From Nematostella vectensis (taxonomy: Eukaryota > Cnidaria > Anthozoa > Actiniaria > Edwardsiidae), in assembly GCF_932526225.1 (NCBI RefSeq), contig NC_064043.1, forward strand, positions 11,592,085-11,656,084: a DNA stretch of 64,000 nucleotides, in the 5' to 3' direction. How positions within the stretch are numbered: position 1 is the stretch's first letter; each line of letters begins with the position of its first letter. Below are positions 46,601 to 58,572 of this stretch, piece after piece. Below the pieces are notes generated by a model. That model searched no databases. It saw only the letters and a program-made list of their open reading frames with translations, and was not told where the DNA came from. A program made the position numbers and the translations under genes.

Positions 46601-49600
46601 GTTATGGCAACGATGACGTGTGAAGTTAGAAGTGCATTCATTAATATCTAAAAGGATAATAGCTGGGTCATTTTTACTACTTGAAATTAAAAGCTTCTTA
46701 GATTAAATTTACGCACCTGCGCAGTAGGTACCATTACCGCTGTAGCCTTGCTTGCAGGCGCAGGTGTGATTGGTAGGGCCATTGAAACACTGGGCAAACT
46801 CACTGCAAGTGTAGTTATACTTCAAGCAATAGTCAACGGCTGTAAGAAAACAACGGGGAGGCATAGTGAGCAGAGTGGTGATTCTTTCTATACCCAGTTG
46901 ATATTTAGATAAAATAATAATAACAATGATATAATATAGATCCTATAGATCCAAGAAATCAAATAGACAATGAAAAGATAAAATAAAAAGTAAAAAAGTA
47001 AACAAAACAATTATGATACATAACTAAGATTGAAAAAAACCCTTAAGAACCTCCTTAAGAAATCCTTAAAACCACTAATTCGTCAAGCAAAAAGTAAAAT
47101 TCTGGGTTGAGAAAAATAAAAAACCGGCAAAAGATACACATAGGAACGGGCACAAAAGACCCCCTCCCCTTTCCACTAGCCCATGTCTCTTTTCTTCCCC
47201 TACCGCTTGTCGTAACCTGACTTACCGATAATACATCGCTCACCAGACTTGACATAGTTAGGCTGACATGCGCAGTCATACGAACCAATCGTGTTTGAGC
47301 AGATGGAGTTTAATGGACAAGGGTTGTTCTGACACTCGTCCTTATCTGCGCATGTCAAACAAAAGCTACTGATCATTATATTTACAGAGAAACAAGACAG
47401 AAAAAGTGCAAGAAAATGATTTCCAAAGAAAATGCCATTTATTCCAAATGCCATACCTGAAGTTGAATAAGTCGCTCTAAAGCCGCTGTAAGCCTGATGC
47501 TTGTCGGAGACGAGGGAAATCCTCATGGGACCATTGGTGGTCAGAGAGAAATTCTCGTGTTTGCCACACAGACGTGCTATTGTCGGAGATCCTACTAATC
47601 CACCATCCTGGACCTATTGGAAGGAGTATGAGATTTTAAAATTTGTTATGAATAGAGACTGATGCTACAACACGTTAGAACGGATACATGAATGTGCCGA
47701 ATTTTGTTATACCTTTTGAGTTTTGCTTTGTACTTTTTGTTTTATTTCTACCTGGAAACTGATTTGGATTTTTTAATGATATTTGTTGACATTCAATGTT
47801 TTTTTATACTAAATTACATCAAGGAGTACTCCGAAACTGCAATTTGACACATGACTCATTTTATTGACCACCTTTGATATCCGACGATCAATAAGCAAAT
47901 ACGCCCAACCCCTAAAAACAAAAACTTCGTGCCAGCTTATAATCCGATCATTAAAATTTTTCACAAACATAGTATTTGTTCACATTTTCTGGATGTGAAG
48001 GAGATAGACAAAGAGCTGTTACAATACGGTGCTGATGTGTCTGATTTGTCAGATAATGTACCTTGACATAGTCGTATAAACATCTTGTATGGTTCTCCAG
48101 TTCAAATTCACGAAATATTAACTGGACGCTAAACCCCGCCCCTCTGTCAATCACCCAGCTGCAAGAAGCCTGAGCCGGATATGTGCTGGGGTAATTTGGT
48201 GACGTGATCTCGCCAGTAGCATAACTCAGACGACGGTTACAAATACCTGTGGATTCAATTGGTAAGACTTCCTTTTCATTAGCAACACTCCTCTTATATA
48301 CATTTTTTTAGTGGAGAAACTCAAACCAAGCATTAATTAGGACTTAAATACTGTGTGATCAGCTAGCCAACCACTATAATCTGACTGAATGGAGATAAGA
48401 AAACCTTCCCTTATTCAAGGAGGAAAGTCGGGAAGAGCCATGGAACTATAAGTGAAGAATCATAATCAGCTATTGAATTGTAGTAACCGTTGGGTTTATC
48501 AAGGGTACGTTATGAACAATTCACAGAAACTGTTTGTTTTATTGAGGTTAAGAGTACAGAGCAAAAAAATGGTAAGTTTTTCCAAAATAAGGTCTATGTT
48601 AAGCTTGAATTTTTGCATAGAAGTTCCTTATGGTATGTAAACCAACATATCAAAAATACATTTTTTTTCTTATGGATTCGTCTTCGAGAAATGAGGCTTG
48701 AAGTGCAATTTTTAAATGTTCAAAGTATGAATTCTCCTCGTTTTTAGGGAGAAGTCGGGCTCTGATCAGAAATTAAGCCAAATTTGCTCGCTAATATCTG
48801 AATTTCATATCGTCTAAATTTCTTTAAAATTTGGAATTAAGCTTCTTGTCAGAGAAACTCCTTGTATGCGGAATCTTGAGCTTATTTATTGAGGATTGGA
48901 AATTTTCATGCCATTTTTTTGCTCTGTCGGTTAAGAGTACAGCAAAGCCATGACCACGCCCTACCTTGATGCAAAAGAAGGAATCCACGATTCCCACCAC
49001 TAATGTCCGTGTGTAAGTGTATCAGCAGTGTAGTGCTATTTGACGTCATTTCCTGTAGGTCTGACGTCACTTCCGCATCACATATTCTTGGTCGGAGTAA
49101 TGGCGACGTCACGTTGTTGCCATGACGAATTTCGATATAGTCTTTGGGGCATCCTGCAAGTTGTTCACTCTGTCGATAAAATATTGGAAAAGCCACTTTG
49201 AGTATGTAATATGAGACACGGAGTTTCTATCAATTAAACAATAAAACAAACGCTAGTAGGCTTATTAAAGATTAACCGATAGAAATTCCCGGGACACGGG
49301 GCATCTCGATTCTCTAGCTGTGCTTGTTCCCTACACGGGATAGAAAAATCTAGTTCAAACTGTTCTCTCAACACGGGATAACAAACTTGACTTCTCGTAT
49401 TTCAGCAAAAAAAAAAAAAATAAAAACTTGCACCTGCATTGTTGGTAGGGCCTACCGGCAGAAAAGCATTCGCCGGACCAACTAGTACTACCCTTATCCC
49501 TCTTACAGTGTCGCCGCCTTCTGCCCCGACTCGCTGATCCTGTTGACCTAAGTTTCTAAAGAAGTAACTGCTATTCAATGGTATTATTTATGTAGGTCTG

Positions 49601-51466
49601 TACAATTAGAACATTACAGATTATTTCTCTTCTCTTACCTGGCTTTCGAGGAGCGACGAAAGCTGATGGAAGAGAAAAGATTATACTTTGAGGTTTTGTT
49701 AAATGGACTTTTTATTTGGGTATTAAGTATCCCGGACAAGTTATGGACCGGACAATTATCTATCGGACAAGTCATGGTTCAGGACGTACAACCTTGATTT
49801 AAAAAGTTCTGTTAAAGATTAACGAAAAGTGAGGCATTTGCCATTAAAAATCATCTAGTGTAAGCATTGCTCTGCACTTTCCCACCACTAACAATAAGAT
49901 ATCCCAAGTGTTAGAGTGCAGGCCCGTTACCACGATTTTTCTTGGAAGGGTGCGAAACTAAAGTGGACCTACTAAAAATCTGAAAACCTCCGAAAGAACA
50001 AAAAGTTTTTTTTTTCATTGTAGTTTTTCCAAAAGACGTTTGACTTTTAGAATTTTGACATATTTAGAGTGATCTAGAATGCATTTTTTATCTAATTCGC
50101 TTGTGCTTTATAGTTTTTTCTACGAAAGCACGTATATTGCTAACTGCAAGTGGACAATAGATCGTGATGTACGTGATCGTGATGTACGTGATCGTGATGT
50201 CACGTGTGCTGTTTTACCTCTAGCTCTTTGAATGTAATCTGTATCATGTTGCCAGGGGAAACCGCGATCAACCAATAGCAGTCGAGATTGTTCTGGTAAG
50301 ACCCCGGATGTCCGGGAGACTTGAGAACGCCTTGCCATGTCGTCACATTTTGCCAGCACGCAATCTGGCCTGGGACAAAATGTGTATAAGTATTGTACGA
50401 CCTTAAAATAAGGCTTTTTGGGGTATAGAAAATAAGCAAACAGATAGTTAAGATAAGAATAAAAATCATAGCTTTAAATCCTTGACTCATACCAATGAAA
50501 ACGAATGTAATTGATAAAAAAAGATTAAGTTATTAGAGAGGGATTGATAAAGAAAGAAGGAGAGAAATTAAGAGAACGGAAAAAATATGTGACTACACTA
50601 TTTAACCCATTATAATAAGGCCCGAAGAATAATTGTTTTAGGCATTTACCCCTTCACGATAGACTAGGAAACATTATAATAAGGCCCGAAGAATGATTGT
50701 TTTAGGCATTTACCCCTTCACAATAGGCTAGGAAACATTATAATAAGGCCCGAAGAATAATTGTTTTAGGCATTTACCCCTTCACGATAGGCTAGGAAAC
50801 ATTATAATAAGGCCCGAAGAATAATTATTTTAGGCATTACCCCTTCACCGTAGACTAGGAAACATTATAATAAGGCCCGAAGAATAATTGTTTTAGGCAT
50901 TTACCCCTTCACAATAGGCTAGGAAACATTATAATAAGGCCCGAAGAATGATTGTTTTAGGCATTTACCCCTTCACAATAGGCTAGGAAACATTATAATA
51001 AGGCCCGAAGAATAATTGTTTTAGGCATTTACCCCTTCACAATAGGCTAGGAAACATTATAATAAGGCCCGAAGAATAATTGTTTTAGGCAAATCACACT
51101 GTCTTGTTGGTCAATCTGTATAGCCAAAACTGTCAGATCATTTGCCATTCTTTGGTATCCAACCAGTTATATTGCGCTACTGATAGGCTATAACCTAGTG
51201 GCTATAGTAGGTCAACCAATCAGAATAAAGCACTGAATGATAGACCACTAAAGTGTGATTTGACAGGAATGAGTTTGTAAATACGCAAACAATCGTCTTT
51301 GTCTTCGTCCTGTTTTATTCATAATGCACGAATTTCACAAATACAAAGGGAAACAAATCCTCAGCCATGTAGTCGAGTGCTATATTCCCTTTTGTGCATA
51401 CACACCTTGACAGTGTTCCACAGCTCCAAGTATCACAACAATGACAAATAGTACGACAACATCCAT
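36748..51466 (-). CDS. CUB-EGF type I transmembrane protein, 762 aa, 16 exons
   Basis: Exons in transcription order: 51466-51406, 50369-50218, 49169-48965, 48246-48062, 47613-47457, 47345-47226, 46839-46717, 46647-46519, 46414-46292, 45821-45702, 44798-44676, 44591-44469, 44378-44256, 43868-43743, 37672-37532, 37025-36748. They sum to 763 codons including stop with all phases matching. Order: signal peptide ([20 protein letters not shown]), CUB 1, CUB 2, nine EGF modules each on one phase 1-1 exon, a transmembrane helix and an ~92-residue cytoplasmic tail. Most EGF modules are calcium-binding type. CUB and EGF modules mediate extracellular protein binding, so an adhesion, uptake or developmental receptor is likely, but the ligand is unknown. 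The 6.07-kb intron before the transmembrane exon hosts a decayed mobile element. Confidence 0.88.
37406..37433. repeat. Perfect 13-bp-arm palindrome
   Basis: ATAATTTTCAATC-GA-GATTGAAAATTAT in the intron between the last two exons of the CUB-EGF gene. Confidence 0.85.
37837..37970. mobile_element. 134-bp palindromic MITE
   Basis: CTAAGTTCAAA at the left end pairs with TTTGAACTTAG at the right. Inner arms TCCATGA...TATTCAATGCAAATGCATG pair with CATGCATTTGCATTGAATA...TCATGGA. It lies in the last large intron of the CUB-EGF gene. Confidence 0.75.
42216..42317 (+). other. Spliceosomal intron within the decayed element
   Basis: ELRY ends TATAG|GTAGAG and coding resumes after ATTATAG with [17 protein letters not shown]; joining them restores the family's reading frame across the junction (codon AG|G). 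Confidence 0.65.
42375..42505 (+). repeat. Internal two-copy duplication inside the decayed element
   Basis: AAGCTGCATGCACT(A/G)CGTGC and following bases occur twice ~64 bp apart, duplicating LHALRANY(Q/R)AAIW. Confidence 0.75.
42794..43619. other. Non-coding DNA, possible right end of a TTAA-type element
   Basis: No coding exon. The sequence CCAAGGTGGCGGATCCAAGATGGCGGCC lies near 42949-42976 (shown in two halves: CCAAGGTGGCGGAT, CCAAGATGGCGGCC). GGCCCATGAACTATTAGGG followed by TTAA near 43488-43510 resembles a piggyBac-like right terminus, but no left partner was found. Confidence 0.3.
43620..43742 (-). repeat. Two degraded copies of the EGF-9 exon end
   Basis: Minus strand: the exon end CCGGCATGCATTGCGAACCTG|GTAAG is followed downstream by CCGGCATGCAGTGCGAGACTG|GTAGG (~43674-43716) and CGGAAAGCAGTGCAAGCCT (~43620-43665). 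Each is preceded by a GTGTAGA(G/A)ACGGCT-like or related stretch. Confidence 0.65.
43743..47345 (-). CDS. CUB-EGF gene, nine EGF-module exons
   Basis: Exons of 120-129 nt, each in phase 1-1 and each one complete EGF module: 47345-47226 ([10 protein letters not shown]), 46839-46717 ([12 protein letters not shown], lacking the DxxEC calcium motif), 46647-46519, 46414-46292, 45821-45702 (shortest), 44798-44676, 44591-44469, 44378-44256 and 43868-43743. Most begin D(I/V)(N/D)EC and contain CxNTxGSYxCxC. Symmetric 1-1 phases allow skipping or shuffling of single modules. The 44256 donor is the weak GTTGGT; GTGGTT three bases earlier is an alternative. Confidence 0.9.
44868..45110. repeat. Two-copy 122-bp tandem repeat
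   Basis: GTCGACGTTTCTTGTTTGT recurs 122 bp later; internal words (ACTTGCGTGACGACAT) are themselves repetitive. Confidence 0.75.
45470..45622. mobile_element. 153-bp foldback MITE in an EGF intron
   Basis: TTAAATGTGCCTTGT at the left pairs with ACAAGGCGCATTTAA at the right; the inner arms share TAGAAAACCCGGTCAAG and CTCTCCG. It lies between EGF exons 5 and 6 of the CUB-EGF gene. Confidence 0.8.
47457..50369 (-). CDS. CUB-EGF gene, exons 2-5: two CUB domains
   Basis: CUB 1: 50369-50218 ([40 protein letters not shown]) and 49169-48965 ([19 protein letters not shown], then NRGFLLLHQ). CUB 2: 48246-48062 ([37 protein letters not shown]) and 47613-47457 ([28 protein letters not shown]). Both have the expected four-cysteine pattern and the SPxxP motif. 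The acidic calcium-site residues of typical CUB domains are only partly present. Confidence 0.88.
49434..49662 (-). CDS. Two possible cassette exons within CUB 1
   Basis: 49662-49639 is a 24-nt segment with strong splice sites (TTCTCTTCCATCAG before, CAG|GTAAGAG after) encoding LSSLLESQ. 49539-49434 has CAACAG before and GCAG|GTGCAAG after, encoding [18 protein letters not shown]... . Their phases (0-0, 0-1) join exactly to an alternative upstream acceptor of the next exon at 49195 ([11 protein letters not shown]), inserting ~52 residues into CUB 1. Unproven. Confidence 0.35.
50158..50202. repeat. 15-bp triplet repeat next to a CUB exon donor
   Basis: GATCGTGATGTACGT occurs about three times just inside the intron following exon 2 of the CUB-EGF gene. 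Confidence 0.8.
50608..51089. repeat. 64-bp minisatellite, ~7.5 copies
   Basis: The unit contains CATTATAATAAGGCCCGAAG, AATAATTGTTTTAGGCATTT and ACCCCTTCACAATAGGCTAG. It lies in intron 1 of the CUB-EGF gene. Confidence 0.97.
51090..51262. mobile_element. Possible short inverted-repeat element
   Basis: CAAATCACACT at 51090 is inverted at 51252-51262 (AGTGTGATTTG); weaker inner pairing involves GTTGGTCAA/TTGACC and TATAGCCA/TGGCTATA. It directly follows the 64-bp minisatellite. Confidence 0.4.
51406..51466 (-). CDS. CUB-EGF gene, exon 1 (signal peptide)
   Basis: ATG at 51466; [20 protein letters not shown] and donor CAAG|GTGTGT. The phase-1 end fits the G|GC codon opening the CUB 1 exon at 50369. 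Confidence 0.78.
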
Positions 51467-54400
51467 GAAATACTGAGAGAGCAAAGTAAGGCACATTAAA
51501 AAAGCGGACTGAAAAAGAGTATTTGACGACTTCCAGGAAATACTGAAAGAAGCGAGTATACATTGACGACTAGCTATGAATTGCTGAAAGATATTATATT
51601 GATACAGTGATTAGAAACGTATTACGCAGCTTTTGTGTGGAAATTAATTAGCTCGCGTGTTTTTATCTGTTTATGTCATAAAACGTGATCTTTTGTTTCA
51701 TAATAGATATATTTTTTCTTCATTTTAAGGAAGTATAATTCGAAAAATGAGCCAAGTATTACGTAATTGGAATTCTTTTTCCTTCTGCTTAACGGTAAAA
51801 TATCGTATCATGTTCACAGCTTAACGCGGGTTTGAAAACGAAACAAATTTATGATTTAGTCACTTTTTCAATCGTTTTCTATAATTCTTTAGTTAATCCC
51901 ACTGTCTGCCGCCATCAAGATTAATCAACATTGCATTCCGACATTGTATTAAAAAGTTCTCGTATCATAATAAACTTAACGCAAGTTTGAATAAAAGAGT
52001 TTATAATTTTACCCTCGCCTTACCTTGATCGCGATCTCTACCCTGCTATTTTATCCCATCGCTACCAACAGCAAGTTTGATGAAGATTACATTCCAAACA
52101 ACAAGCTGTTTGCCTAGTACTTTTCTTTGAATGTATTTCAGTGTGATGATTCAACTAGATACAAATAATAGGATCGCGACAGGTGTTAGAAAACCAACCG
52201 CAACCTATTTTAAAACCACTGGATCATAATTAAGTAATCGCTATCAAAGGAAATGTAGCTACCCGGAGTTTGCGGGAGGCAGTATGAAAGAAATTTCACA
52301 AAAATAAAGAAAATAGCGTTAACCCTTCAAAATACAAGCAATGCATGTGGCTTACCTCCCTCTCCCTTACCCTCCCCTCCCTCCCCCCAAATGTAAAATA
52401 AAAGATAAATATGAAAAAGTATCAAACATATTTGTTAAAAAAGTTGTTGACTTATAAGGAGATTGCATACATCATTTGGAAGTCCACTAATTTTCTTGCC
52501 TTTTTGGCCTCTAAATGGTGTATGAATTGAGAATTTCATGTAAACTTGCAGAAACCCCAATATTTTGAATAGGACCGAGGAACACTCATTTTTTGCATTA
52601 CCACAGGAATCATCACATGCTCGCCCCAGTCTCCCATATGCCATTAAGACAAACTATGTTTGATCGAGAGAAAATATCTAAATCAATGACTTGTTTGTCT
52701 GCTCTCTGAGGATCTGAGGAGAGCGGGGGAAACCAAAGATCATCCAAAAAAAAAGCGAGTGAAGCGAAATTCCAAATATGGCATTAATAAGGATATGGCT
52801 TAGCGAGCCTGAAAAACGACGGTTTTCAAAGCGAAACTTTTTAGTGTGAAACGCAATCTAACTACGGCTATGATACCAATGCTCTTATCACAGCAATAAA
52901 TCACTTTATTTTAGTTTAATAGACTGCTATTTGTGAGTTTACACAGAACAGTCAAATGAAAGATCGGAAATCGACGATAGAATAGGAGCAAAATAATGTG
53001 TTTATTACAGGTCTGTGGCTGGCTCTTTATAAAATATCGACAGATCATGGCTAAAAACTTTATTATATGGCAACAACCACTTCCGGTGAAATGGCGCACC
53101 CATATTGGCTGTCGAGCAGTCCGGATCAGTCCGACCGTGGTCGTTACCCAAAATTTTTCGGACCGACATCTCACTCGAGAAAATCAACTGTAATAGCAAT
53201 TTGTTGCCACTTTCCTGCAAGGATAAGTTTCAATAGTTATATTCAAACAGTGAGTTTTATTACATACTTAAGCTTACTTATCTTATTTATTTTTTCCTCA
53301 ATATTATTTCCAACTTGTTTACCTTGACAGTGACCTTCTGACAGCTTCGCTTTTGATGTTCGTAAAGATTTTGTTCGCAGTGATTACCATTCAGTGGAAT
53401 AAAGTTCGTATTTCCACACAATGCTTTTTATCATTCACAAATGCAGAACTTCTTATTAAAGACATCCTCTGAATTTTTACCGACAATGTTGTGAAATAAT
53501 TTAGTCCCAATTGATCGTCGCTTTCCACTCGAATTGCAAAATCATTATGGCGCGTTGCAAAATCATTATGGCGGGAAATTGTCATAACACAGGGAGTTTG
53601 AAGACGATTTTCCCTAAAGACAACCAATCTAAAGGAAAAAAATAAAATAAAAGAAATCGGCGAAAAAAGCAATTTTCGATGGTGGTTTTTACAAATCGAC
53701 AAATCTTACAAATCGATTATTTTATACTGGTGGCTTGTAAATCCAGAAAGGGTTTCTTCACTTTAGCAGCATAAGTTTTCCTTCTCTTACAAATATAAAA
53801 AAAAGCCATAATAGATAACTTAATACTTTAATAACTTATAACTTATAATAAATAACTTATAACTTAAAAAACCTCGCGCTCGGTTAACCCTATTCAGACC
53901 GGGCTTTTTGGGGCTTCCTCTGACGAAGGGGGAGGGGGGGGGGCTCTTTCGGCCCCCCATCCGTAACCTTTGAATCATTGGAGCTGTTATGACCAAATTT
54001 TCAAATAATCATTATCTGACAAAAGAGGAACAAAATGGTATATGGTGTTGCCATAGCAACACAATGTGACGTCAATATGACGTCATTTAAGAACATATGG
54101 TTATAAATAGCCATTCTTTCGAAACCTTGGCAAAGAACATCCAAAATACAAATAAGTTATCATAATCAGTTCCTATTCAATAAGCCACCGATATTCTTTA
54201 AAAAAATGTCTTTTTGACGTCACGACGACGAAGTGAGCAGAAACGGGCAATATTTTTTTAGATATGTATTTCTGTATGTCTTTTTTCGATAATCTTATTA
54301 TCTCTCAGTTGACATATATTCTTAGTGACACTGTTTCTATGACAACAATATCTGACATCTATGACGTCATTGATTGGCATGGTACCTTTAATATAGCATA

Positions 54401-55791
54401 AGTTTGTTATATTAATGATTTCAGGTGGATATGAATGTTTTTTTTTTATTTTTACAATCACCATTTCGAGAAGGCGAAAAATTGACAAAAACACCACCCT
54501 TTCCCCCCTAAAATAGAGATGTAAATTTTTATTGTTTTGGTTTAACTTGGTATAAAACGTTTATATGACATGGATACGTTGAGCACGTCGTATGAATAGT
54601 TGATCTTAACGACTTAAAGCGTTTTGCCTAATTTTCATTAAATCTATGTCTCAAAACTTGGTTGCTATGGTTACCAGGGTACACATATCAAAATTTTGTT
54701 TACACCAAACTGATCCCAGATAAATTTTAGAATTTCAATGCTCTAGCCCTACTAGTTTAAAAATTATTACAGATCCAAGGTGCTGGGGGCCTCAAAAGCC
54801 CCCCCGGTCTAAATAAGGTTAATAAGTAATATAAGTAGCCTTCATCAGGGCAACTATACAGAAAAGGTAATGTAAAATTGATAAGGACGTTGCAAGCTAT
54901 TTTTAGATGGAATTTAGACCACCTGTTATGTGTGAATCACTGATCTCGTATTTAAACAGCGGTCTCATATGAACAAATAACGACACTGCTGGGATAAACA
55001 CTCCCTTCTTATCAATTATCTCACGATTTACACCAAATTAGCTGAGATCCATTAGCTGCTGAACAGTTCTTTTTTTCCACTTCGGATACCATGAAAATGT
55101 GACTCCTCTTTTACTTGTAAGACTTAGGCATTAGATAACCTCCCACAATTCAAGCTACATTCCTGTTACCTTTATCTCTAGCAACCGGTAAAACCAATTC
55201 TATTATAACATATCATTCAACATAAAATAAGAAACAAATTTTAAAAAGAAGACAAATTTAATCTAAAGTAGGCGTGAAGTTGGGGACCCAAGCTGTTCAA
55301 GCAAGCCGTCGCACATAATCTAAACATTACGATATTTCTATCAATGAAGAATACGTAGTTTATTCAGTGTTAAATAAAGTTGAAACCGCTATTTGTGCAA
55401 CTGGTTAACTTTACTTTAAAGCTTAAACAATGTATTTTAATAACATGAGAAGACGGTCGCAAATCATATAATATTCTAGACAAAATTCATTCCCGGAGTG
55501 AGGAGTAATGAGTATTATTGCCTTCTCTCTTCTTCAGTCCGTTCTACATGTGATAGAAATAAATGATAAGGGGAAACAGTTATACTTCCTTGATTAATCC
55601 CAAACATTTAATAACTTTGCATTGTAATTGATGTCTTTAGTATTTGATGTTTGATGGATACTTGTGACGCGTGGCAATCTAACACAGCAACATCTTTGGT
55701 ATTCAGCAACGCCTTCAACACTCTTCCTTTGTACATTGTCTCGCGAAGTAAGATATTGTCTGGTTCGCGAGCCGCGAGAGAGGTCGCAACC
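51467..55791. other. Divergent intergenic region between the CUB-EGF and F5/8C-EGF genes
   Basis: 4.3 kb holding the promoters of both genes by position. No coding exon is supported; open frames (e.g. 52435-52644, 52911-53702) are unrecognised. Contains a TTAA-flanked element at 53886-54818. Confidence 0.45.
53886..54818. mobile_element. Non-autonomous piggyBac-like element (~933 bp)
   Basis: CCCTATTCAGACCGGGC at the left and, reverse-complemented, CCTTATTTAGACCGGGG at the right are each directly flanked by TTAA (53884-53887 overlapping the start, 54819-54822). TTAA duplication with CCC-starting TIRs is the hallmark of piggyBac-type elements. No transposase is visible. Confidence 0.6.
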
Positions 55792-58572
55792 ATGTTAGCG
55801 TACATTTTATCAATAACTCTTCTGCCCTCCGTGCTATCAACTGTAACTTACAGTAAGTAATTCACGTACCTTCCCTGCTATCAGCTGTGACTTGCAGTAA
55901 GTAATCCACCTACCTTTTTCCGTGCTATCAGCGGTGGTTTGCAGTAAGTAATTCACCTATCAGCCGTGCTATCAACTGTGAGTTACATTAATTATTCACC
56001 TACCATCCGTGCTATCAACTGCGACTTTACAGTATGTAATACTTATAATGTTTTTACGCTTAACTAAGGCGGAATATAGTCCCTGTATTGCAAGCAACGA
56101 CCTTTTTCATGTCAGAGCCACGCATTTTTTTTCCATTTCACACAAGATACATTGAAATAGATACAGCCACGCTTCGAATAATACGAGACTACTAAATACA
56201 GCAATGTTTTTAACGGATCTCTAGGCTTTGTCATACGTGTGCGTCTTCATTGTTTTTTGTGTTTGCCAATTAAAATTGGAAAGCAGCAAATCTATAGTTC
56301 CTTTTTCAAATTATTCCACACGTGCACGTTTCGAGATGCGGCGCATACATACTTAAAGTGCGCATGCGTGATAAAATCGAAACGCAAATGTTTCTTACTC
56401 GATAGAGGGCGCGAAATGATATGAGATCTCCTCTAGCTTCGCTTCGCTTGCGATAACCAATTTGAATGATGGGTTTTTGCTTCTCATGGCCGCACCAAAA
56501 CATCATCACCAGGAACTCATAGCCAATTCGACACCGATCATTATTCAAGAGGCAAAGGCAAACATAAGCCCCTAAGTAACACGTCAGATTTATAGAATTC
56601 TTTATTGGTCTATCGCTTTTTAATGATATTACTCTCAGGTTGCAATAAGGCAGTCGGGATTGAAGAGAATACCATTCCTGACTCAAGCATGACGGACTCT
56701 TCCCATTACAGCCGGTAGGTCCAGGGGAAGAGGATCATAATGTAGGGAGGAGAGGGTGGGGGTACTGTCATCTCTGGTATATTCAAGGGAGAAAAGGGGT
56801 CATAACAGAACCGCACCACATGATAGAAAAGCACAAACCACATGATAGAAAAGCACAAACCCCATGATAGAAAAGCACAAACCACATGGTAGAAGAGCAC
56901 AAAGTCAAAGGAAAGAAAGGGTCAGACGGGCCCGAATGCTCTAAGGAGTAAAACATGACGACCTAGCAAAAAAGTCGTTACAATCTGGGAGCAGATGCTC
57001 CTAAAGCGATCGAGAAGGCTCTAAATGGGGGGGGGGGGGGGGGGGGGGGGAGTGGATCCTAAGGTGCTTTGAATTGGGCTTGCTGGAGGGAAGTTAGATA
57101 TCGAAATAAATATTCTAGAGGCATTATCGAATAAGCGTCCCCCTTTTAGGATCCACACTAAACACAGATAAATTTTACAGTTATCCATTTTTTAAGATTT
57201 CAAAAAGCGTCAGAGGGCCGTTTGAATAACTTGAATGATGACAACGGAGTGGGAGCGTGGTGCGCAAAGAAAGAGGACGTCAGAAATGGCATAGCATTCA
57301 TCGAGGTAATCAACCGGGCATCGTGACACATTTGTGCCACACAAAACACGAAATGGATTGTTTAGCAGCAAATGGATTGTTTAGCAGCAAATAGATTGTT
57401 TAGCAGCAAATGAATTGTTTAGAAGCAAATGGATTGTTCAGCAGCAAAATGGATTGTTTAGCAGCAAATGGATTGTTTAGCAGCAAATGGATTGTTTAGA
57501 AGCAAATGGATTGTTTAGAAGCAAATGGACTGTTTAGAATCAAATGGATTGTTTAACAGCAAATGGATTGTTTAGCAGCAAATGAATTGCTTAGAAGCAT
57601 GATGGACAGAGTTTTCTTCGACTTTGATTTCCTCATTTAGCACAATCAGCCATGCCTCTCTTCCTTGCGGAAATTTTGACAAAATCTCAAGCGCGAAAAC
57701 TGAAAACAATACTTAAATTTTAGCCTCGCACGTTAAGGTAAGCAATAGAATTTTCTAGCAACCACTTCGCGCTTCTAAAAAAATAGCGAGTGAATGCTTA
57801 TATAGATTAACAAAGACATGTTTAAATCTGGGACCAACTAATGCGTGACGAAAAGTAATACATGTTTTAGTCCCGCAATAATGTCGATGGAAATCAGATT
57901 ACGAACTAATCCCACTAAAATATCACTCTTAAAATCAATTCATCCTAAAAAACGACTCCATTTTTTTGGCCCGTGCATATAATAAACCATGGATGATATT
58001 TATCTTAGAAAACATATTTCTATATTCAAATAAAGCAACATAACCGTGTCACGTTCAAGTAGATTCAGAGTCTCTTATATGTGTTCTCAGGTTGACGTTG
58101 GTAAGGAGATGTGGCTAGGCAAAGTGTTGACACAAGGTCGTAACACAACCTACGACCAGTTCGTTAAAAGGTACAACGTGTCTTATAGCACGGATGGCAC
58201 GAACTTTGTCTTCCTCCAAGAAGCTGCTGAACCCAAGGTAAATCTGAATCGGCTCAACCCATTGACTCCTGAACCGGCCGAGACCGGCCTTGCGATAACC
58301 TTGTTTAGAAAAAAAGCAAATTTCGTTTTCGACCTAGTTATGAAACGGTCGGTCCCAAAGTACCAAGGCAGTTTTATGTAAAGTATGATATAAAATTAAG
58401 GTTTATTATTCTTTTCCATAGATATTTTCTGCTAACACAGACATGAACTCGATAGTAATTCAAAGCATCCGCCTTCCCTTGGGGGACCCCCCTAAGGCGC
58501 GTTATGTGCGAATCCACCCTGTCGAGTTTTATAGCAACCCCTGCATGAGAATTGAGCTGATGAGCTGTATAA
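55792..58572 (+). CDS. F5/8C-EGF gene, exons 1-5: signal peptide and discoidin domain
   Basis: The discoidin domain is spread over four exons: [37 protein letters not shown] followed by [24 protein letters not shown] with [12 protein letters not shown], and [20 protein letters not shown]. The first and last cysteines that close the domain are both present. Exon 2 (76 nt, 56639-56714) and exon 3 were recovered by phase matching. Confidence 0.87.

Noticed and set aside
56306-56686. Minus-strand 126-codon frame
   Set aside because: Overlaps the phase-supported F5/8C exon at 56639-56714 on the other strand and shows no domain.
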